A DNA stretch of 16,067 bases from Phycisphaerales bacterium (GTDB lineage Bacteria; Planctomycetota; Phycisphaerae; Phycisphaerales; UBA1924), in contig JARGNC010000041.1 in assembly GCA_029212425.1 (NCBI GenBank), forward strand, positions 1 to 16,067. Direction: 5' to 3'. Of the stretch, positions 13,819 to 16,067 are shown one piece after another. The notes below the pieces were generated by a model that made no database searches, was not told where the DNA came from, and saw nothing but the letters and a program-made list of their open reading frames with translations. A program made the translations under genes and the position numbers. The number at the start of each line of letters is the position of its first letter. Position 1 is the first letter of the stretch.

Positions 13819-14955
13819 ATGGCATACACCGCACTCGCTCGAAAGCACCGCTCCCGCACCTTTGACACTGTAATCGGACAGGAACCGATCGCCAAGACGC
13901 TCAAAGCCGCGATCGATTCGGATCGTGTCCACCACGCGTATCTGTTCATCGGAACGCGAGGCGTCGGGAAGACCTCCATGGCGCGGATCTTCGCGAACGA
14001 ACTCAACAATCCTGAGCACAAGGACGACATCGCGGACGCGGTGTTCTCTGGACAGGACACCGATGTCATCGAGATCGACGCCGCGTCACACAACAAGGTC
14101 GAGGAAGCACGAGAGCTGATCTCAAACTCCGCGTACCGACCGATGCGTGGTCACTTCAAGATCTACATCATCGACGAGGTCCACATGCTCTCGACCGCGG
14201 CGTTCAACGCGCTGCTCAAAACCATGGAAGAACCTCCGGAGCATGTGAAGTTCATCCTTTGCACCACCGAAGCGCACAAAGTCCCAGCAACAATCCAGTC
14301 CCGCTGTCAACGATTCGATTTCCGCAACATCCCAGTGACTCGGATCGCTGAGCATCTGGAATCAGTACTCAAGCAAGAGAAGTTCAAAGCGGATCAAGAA
14401 CTCATCTATACGCTCGCTCGTCTTGGCAACGGCTCGATGCGCGATGCGCTCTCGCTGCTCGATCGACTCATGGCGTCGGGTGAGAAGAAACTCTCCGTCA
14501 AGCTCCTCGAAGAACTCCTCGGACTCCCGCAGCGCGAGGTCATGGGAGAACTCATCGACGCGATCGCGCAAGGTGATCCCGCGACCGTGCTGCGAGCAAC
14601 CGGGCAGCTCCTGTCGACTGGCATCGCACCAGAACAGATGCTCGCGTCGCTCCTCGAACGCTTCCGCGATCTCATGGTGTTGAGCGCGTGCGGCGTGGAT
14701 ACGGATCTGGTCGAGCTCGCGGACGACGCGAAGAATGCAGAGTTTGAACGCTCGAAACAGTTTGACGCCGCGGGGATTGTGCACATGATCGCATTGTGCG
14801 AATCGGTCCAGCGAGCACTCAAATCGTCCCCGGCTCCTCGTGCGCTCATCGATGCGTGCATGGTCCGTCTCGCAATGACAGAGAAAATCGCGGACCTCAC
14901 CGCGTTGGTCCAAGGCGGCGGCGTTCCTGCTGGAGCTTCTGTAAAAAAAACCTGA
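13819..14955 (+). CDS. dnaX: DNA polymerase III subunit gamma (zero-frame product of dnaX)
   Basis: The zero frame gives 378 aa, the AAA+ clamp-loader subunit that drives loading of the beta clamp. It starts with YTALARKHRSRTFDTVIGQE. It shows Walker A GTRGVGKT (45-52), EIDAASHNKVEEAR, the DEVH box (119-122) in IYIIDEVHML, FNALLKTMEEPPEHVKFIL, and the SRC motif (161-163). The collar domain ends about residue 355. The Cys4 zinc module normally between Walker A and EIDAAS is absent: residues 62-80 hold no Cys. The frame ends at TGA 14953-14955, immediately after an A8 run, which matches programmed production of a gamma-like short form. The ATG at 13819 has no SD; a weak -10 (TACACT, 13807-13812) may make it leaderless. 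Confidence 0.92.
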   Translation: MAYTALARKHRSRTFDTVIGQEPIAKTLKAAIDSDRVHHAYLFIGTRGVGKTSMARIFANELNNPEHKDDIADAVFSGQDTDVIEIDAASHNKVEEARELISNSAYRPMRGHFKIYIIDEVHMLSTAAFNALLKTMEEPPEHVKFILCTTEAHKVPATIQSRCQRFDFRNIPVTRIAEHLESVLKQEKFKADQELIYTLARLGNGSMRDALSLLDRLMASGEKKLSVKLLEELLGLPQREVMGELIDAIAQGDPATVLRATGQLLSTGIAPEQMLASLLERFRDLMVLSACGVDTDLVELADDAKNAEFERSKQFDAAGIVHMIALCESVQRALKSSPAPRALIDACMVRLAMTEKIADLTALVQGGGVPAGASVKKT

Positions 14956-15320
14956 GGGCGGCGTCGGCACCTGCAGCATCTGTTGCTCCCAGCCGACCGT
15001 CGCCCACGACTTCCAACACGAATCCAAGTACAAAGCCAAACACAAAGCCAGTTCGGCACGAAGCATCATCCGCTCCGCGCGCCGGCGGTCGACGAGCGGA
15101 CTTTGCAAAGCCTGCATCGGAATCATTGGTCAAGCAAGCGTCGATTCCTGAGTCCAGCCAACCCGCTCTGGAGAATACACCCGCTCCGCTCAAGGCATCT
15201 GAGCAGATCTTGCCTCCTTCGGATCTTCCGAGCCCGGAGGAAGCCGCGAACGATCCGTTGGTTAAAGCGGTGCTCGACACCTTTGAGGGCACAGTCAAAC
15301 AGGTCTATCCACGCAAATAA
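13819..15320 (+). CDS. dnaX: DNA polymerase III subunit tau (dnaX with -1 frameshift at A8)
   Basis: Reading continues in the -1 frame from about 14949 to the TAA at 15318-15320, for about 500 aa in all. The added 123 residues are a Pro/Ala/Ser/Thr-rich linker (APAASVAPSRPSPTTSNTNP and on) and then a conserved-looking end DPLVKAVLDTFEGTVKQVYP. That end resembles the C-termini of full-length DnaX proteins, where plVk.vl..F.g....v is common. Such a linker plus an ordered end in exactly the -1 frame is strong evidence that the frame is translated. Tau normally binds polymerase alpha and DnaB helicase. This tail is short for that, so those contacts are not certain. ybaB follows 24 nt later. A single-base sequencing error in A8 would also fuse the frames. 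Confidence 0.82.
14932..15005 (+). promoter_or_regulatory. dnaX frameshift signal: GGAG, A8 slippery run, stop, stem-loop
   Basis: The parts are in order. GGAG (14932-14935) is an internal SD-like stimulator. A8 (14943-14950) contains the heptamer A AAA AAA in the zero frame. A zero-frame TGA lies at 14953-14955. A stem begins at 14956: 14956-14968 pairs with 14992-15005 in 13 pairs (one G-U) with a single bulged C. The 23-nt loop can itself fold a 5-bp hairpin (14973-14977 with 14982-14986). The spacer from heptamer to stem is 6 nt, as in E. coli dnaX. Transcriptional slippage at A8, as in Thermus dnaX, is an alternative route. Confidence 0.85.
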
Positions 15321-15344
15321 CACACTCGACGAGAGACACACCCC

Positions 15345-15716
15345 ATGCTCGACAAACTGAAAGCGATGCAGGCCCTTGGGTCGCTCATGAAGAACAAGGA
15401 ACAGCTCGCGGAAGCGGGTGAGCGGATCAAATCCAAGATGGACGCGATGCGCGTTGATGGACAAGCAGGCGGCGGCGCATGCCGAGCGGTGGTCAATGGG
15501 AAGATGAAGCTGATTGATCTGACGCTTGATCCCGCACTGCTCTCAGGAATGGCGGTCGATGAGAAGACACGCGACCTCGCGACCACGCTCATCAAGGACG
15601 CGATCAACGACGCGACCGAGAACGCACAGAAGCAGGTCCAACAGATCATCGCAAAGGAAGCTGACGACCTTGGGTTGGGTGACATGGCGCCGCAGCTTAC
15701 TGGGCTGCTCAGTTGA
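15345..15716 (+). CDS. ybaB: YbaB/EbfC-family nucleoid-associated protein
   Basis: The 123-aa product fits the family (about 100-115 aa). It has an N-terminal helical region (MLDKLKAMQALGSLMKNKEQ), a central strand pair with GGGACRAVVNGKMKLIDLTLDPALL, and a C-terminal helix (DEKTRDLATTLIKDAINDATENAQKQV), the standard YbaB layout. These small proteins dimerise like tweezers and bind DNA. The gene follows the tau stop by 24 nt, the same dnaX-ybaB pair found in many bacteria. In Firmicutes and Enterobacteria recR usually comes next, but here it does not. No good SD precedes the ATG. Confidence 0.93.
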   Translation: MLDKLKAMQALGSLMKNKEQLAEAGERIKSKMDAMRVDGQAGGGACRAVVNGKMKLIDLTLDPALLSGMAVDEKTRDLATTLIKDAINDATENAQKQVQQIIAKEADDLGLGDMAPQLTGLLS

Positions 15717-15740
15717 TCGAAAGCGTTCGTGTCCAACCGA

Positions 15741-16067
15741 TGAGCGAAGTGCCGACGATTGTGGTTGATCGCTCGGAACCATCACTTGATGACGACACGC
15801 TCAAGCAAGTTGATCTTGCTTGGAACACACTGTGCGACAGCAACCCCCGCTATTTCAACGGCGGGATGCTCACGTTTGACTCATTCGATCCGTCCACCAA
15901 TACCGTTCATGCACACACTGCAGAGTACAAGCACCACGCTGTACGCGACTCGGTTGACCTTGGGGTTTCGCTGCTTGCGGTGACTGGGGTCTTTGCCGCT
16001 CATCACAATGGGCGCACCAGATACATGCTCGGGAAGCGGTCCCCCACCACCCACCGGTACGGGAACC
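15741..16067 (+). CDS. Possible NUDIX-family protein, N-terminal part (runs off window)
   Basis: The frame is open from the ATG at 15741 to the window end, giving 109 codons. The product begins MSEVPTIVVDRSEPSLDDD and goes on with LAWNTLCDSNPRYFNGGMLT, VHAHTAEYKHHAVRD, LGVSLLAVTGVF and RYMLGKRSPTTHRY. A strand with an R.ML.GKRS pattern before the expected catalytic box is common in NUDIX hydrolases, but the Nudix box itself would lie past the window edge, so the call is tentative. The gene is in the same frame as ybaB, with only the ybaB TGA at 15714-15716 between them, and has no SD. It is probably co-transcribed with dnaX and ybaB. Confidence 0.55.

Noticed and set aside
13655..13873. Small plus-strand open frame before dnaX
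   Set aside because: It runs through the SRP RNA and into dnaX in another frame, so it is not a gene.
14362..15126. 254-codon open frame on the minus strand
   Set aside because: It is antisense to dnaX, and the sense strand has full DnaX motifs.
14796..15320. A separate 174-aa gene starting at 14796
   Set aside because: Its first 50 residues are an out-of-frame reading of dnaX; only the part after about 14949 is protein-like, and it is the tau extension.
1..16067. CRISPR array, insertion sequence, phage genes, tRNA or rRNA
   Set aside because: No regularly spaced repeats, transposase motifs, terminal inverted repeats or tRNA cloverleaf were seen on reading both strands.

Overview
This window is a stretch of bacterial chromosome at moderate GC. 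It most resembles the Planctomycetota, probably class Phycisphaerae. That placement is an inference from the gene set (a divergent, split type II secretion pseudopilin operon, an exported Gfo/Idh/MocA protein, a PIN-PhoH ATPase and a DnaX without a zinc module), from codon style, and from the many starts without a Shine-Dalgarno (SD) sequence. No 16S rRNA or tRNA is visible to confirm it.

Layout. (1) Positions 1-1813, minus strand: a three-gene run of a threonine-dehydrogenase-type zinc alcohol dehydrogenase, a 107-113 aa unknown protein, and the N-terminal part of an exported Gfo/Idh/MocA-family protein that leaves the window. (2) Positions 2091-10106, plus strand: an operon for a type II secretion/type IV pilus-like machine. 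It encodes a GspF platform protein, four prepilin-like proteins (GspG, GspI-like, GspJ-like, GspK-like), a GspC/PilP-like bitopic protein, a GspL-like actin-fold/membrane protein, a GspM/PilO-like protein and a TPR lipoprotein. The GspE ATPase, the GspD secretin and the prepilin peptidase are not in the window. (3) Positions 10122-13154, minus strand and convergent with region 2: a two-TM unknown protein, a DUF456 membrane protein and a PIN-PhoH ATPase. (4) Positions 13318-13554, minus strand: a 78-aa unknown protein with what looks like a leaderless promoter. (5) Positions 13652-16067, plus strand: a gene for the small bacterial SRP RNA (ffs), then dnaX, ybaB and the start of a possible NUDIX-family gene. 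The order SRP RNA-dnaX-ybaB matches the scr-dnaX-yaaK order of Bacillus.

Most striking points. The dnaX gene carries what looks like a complete frameshift signal. It has an upstream GGAG, an A8 slippery run, a zero-frame TGA, and a 13-bp stem beginning 6 nt after the slippery heptamer. The zero frame gives a 378-aa gamma-like protein and the -1 frame a roughly 500-aa tau-like protein. The SRP RNA keeps its conserved symmetric loop but lacks the usual GGAA apical tetraloop. Both DnaX and the threonine dehydrogenase lack the cysteines that bind structural zinc in their relatives.
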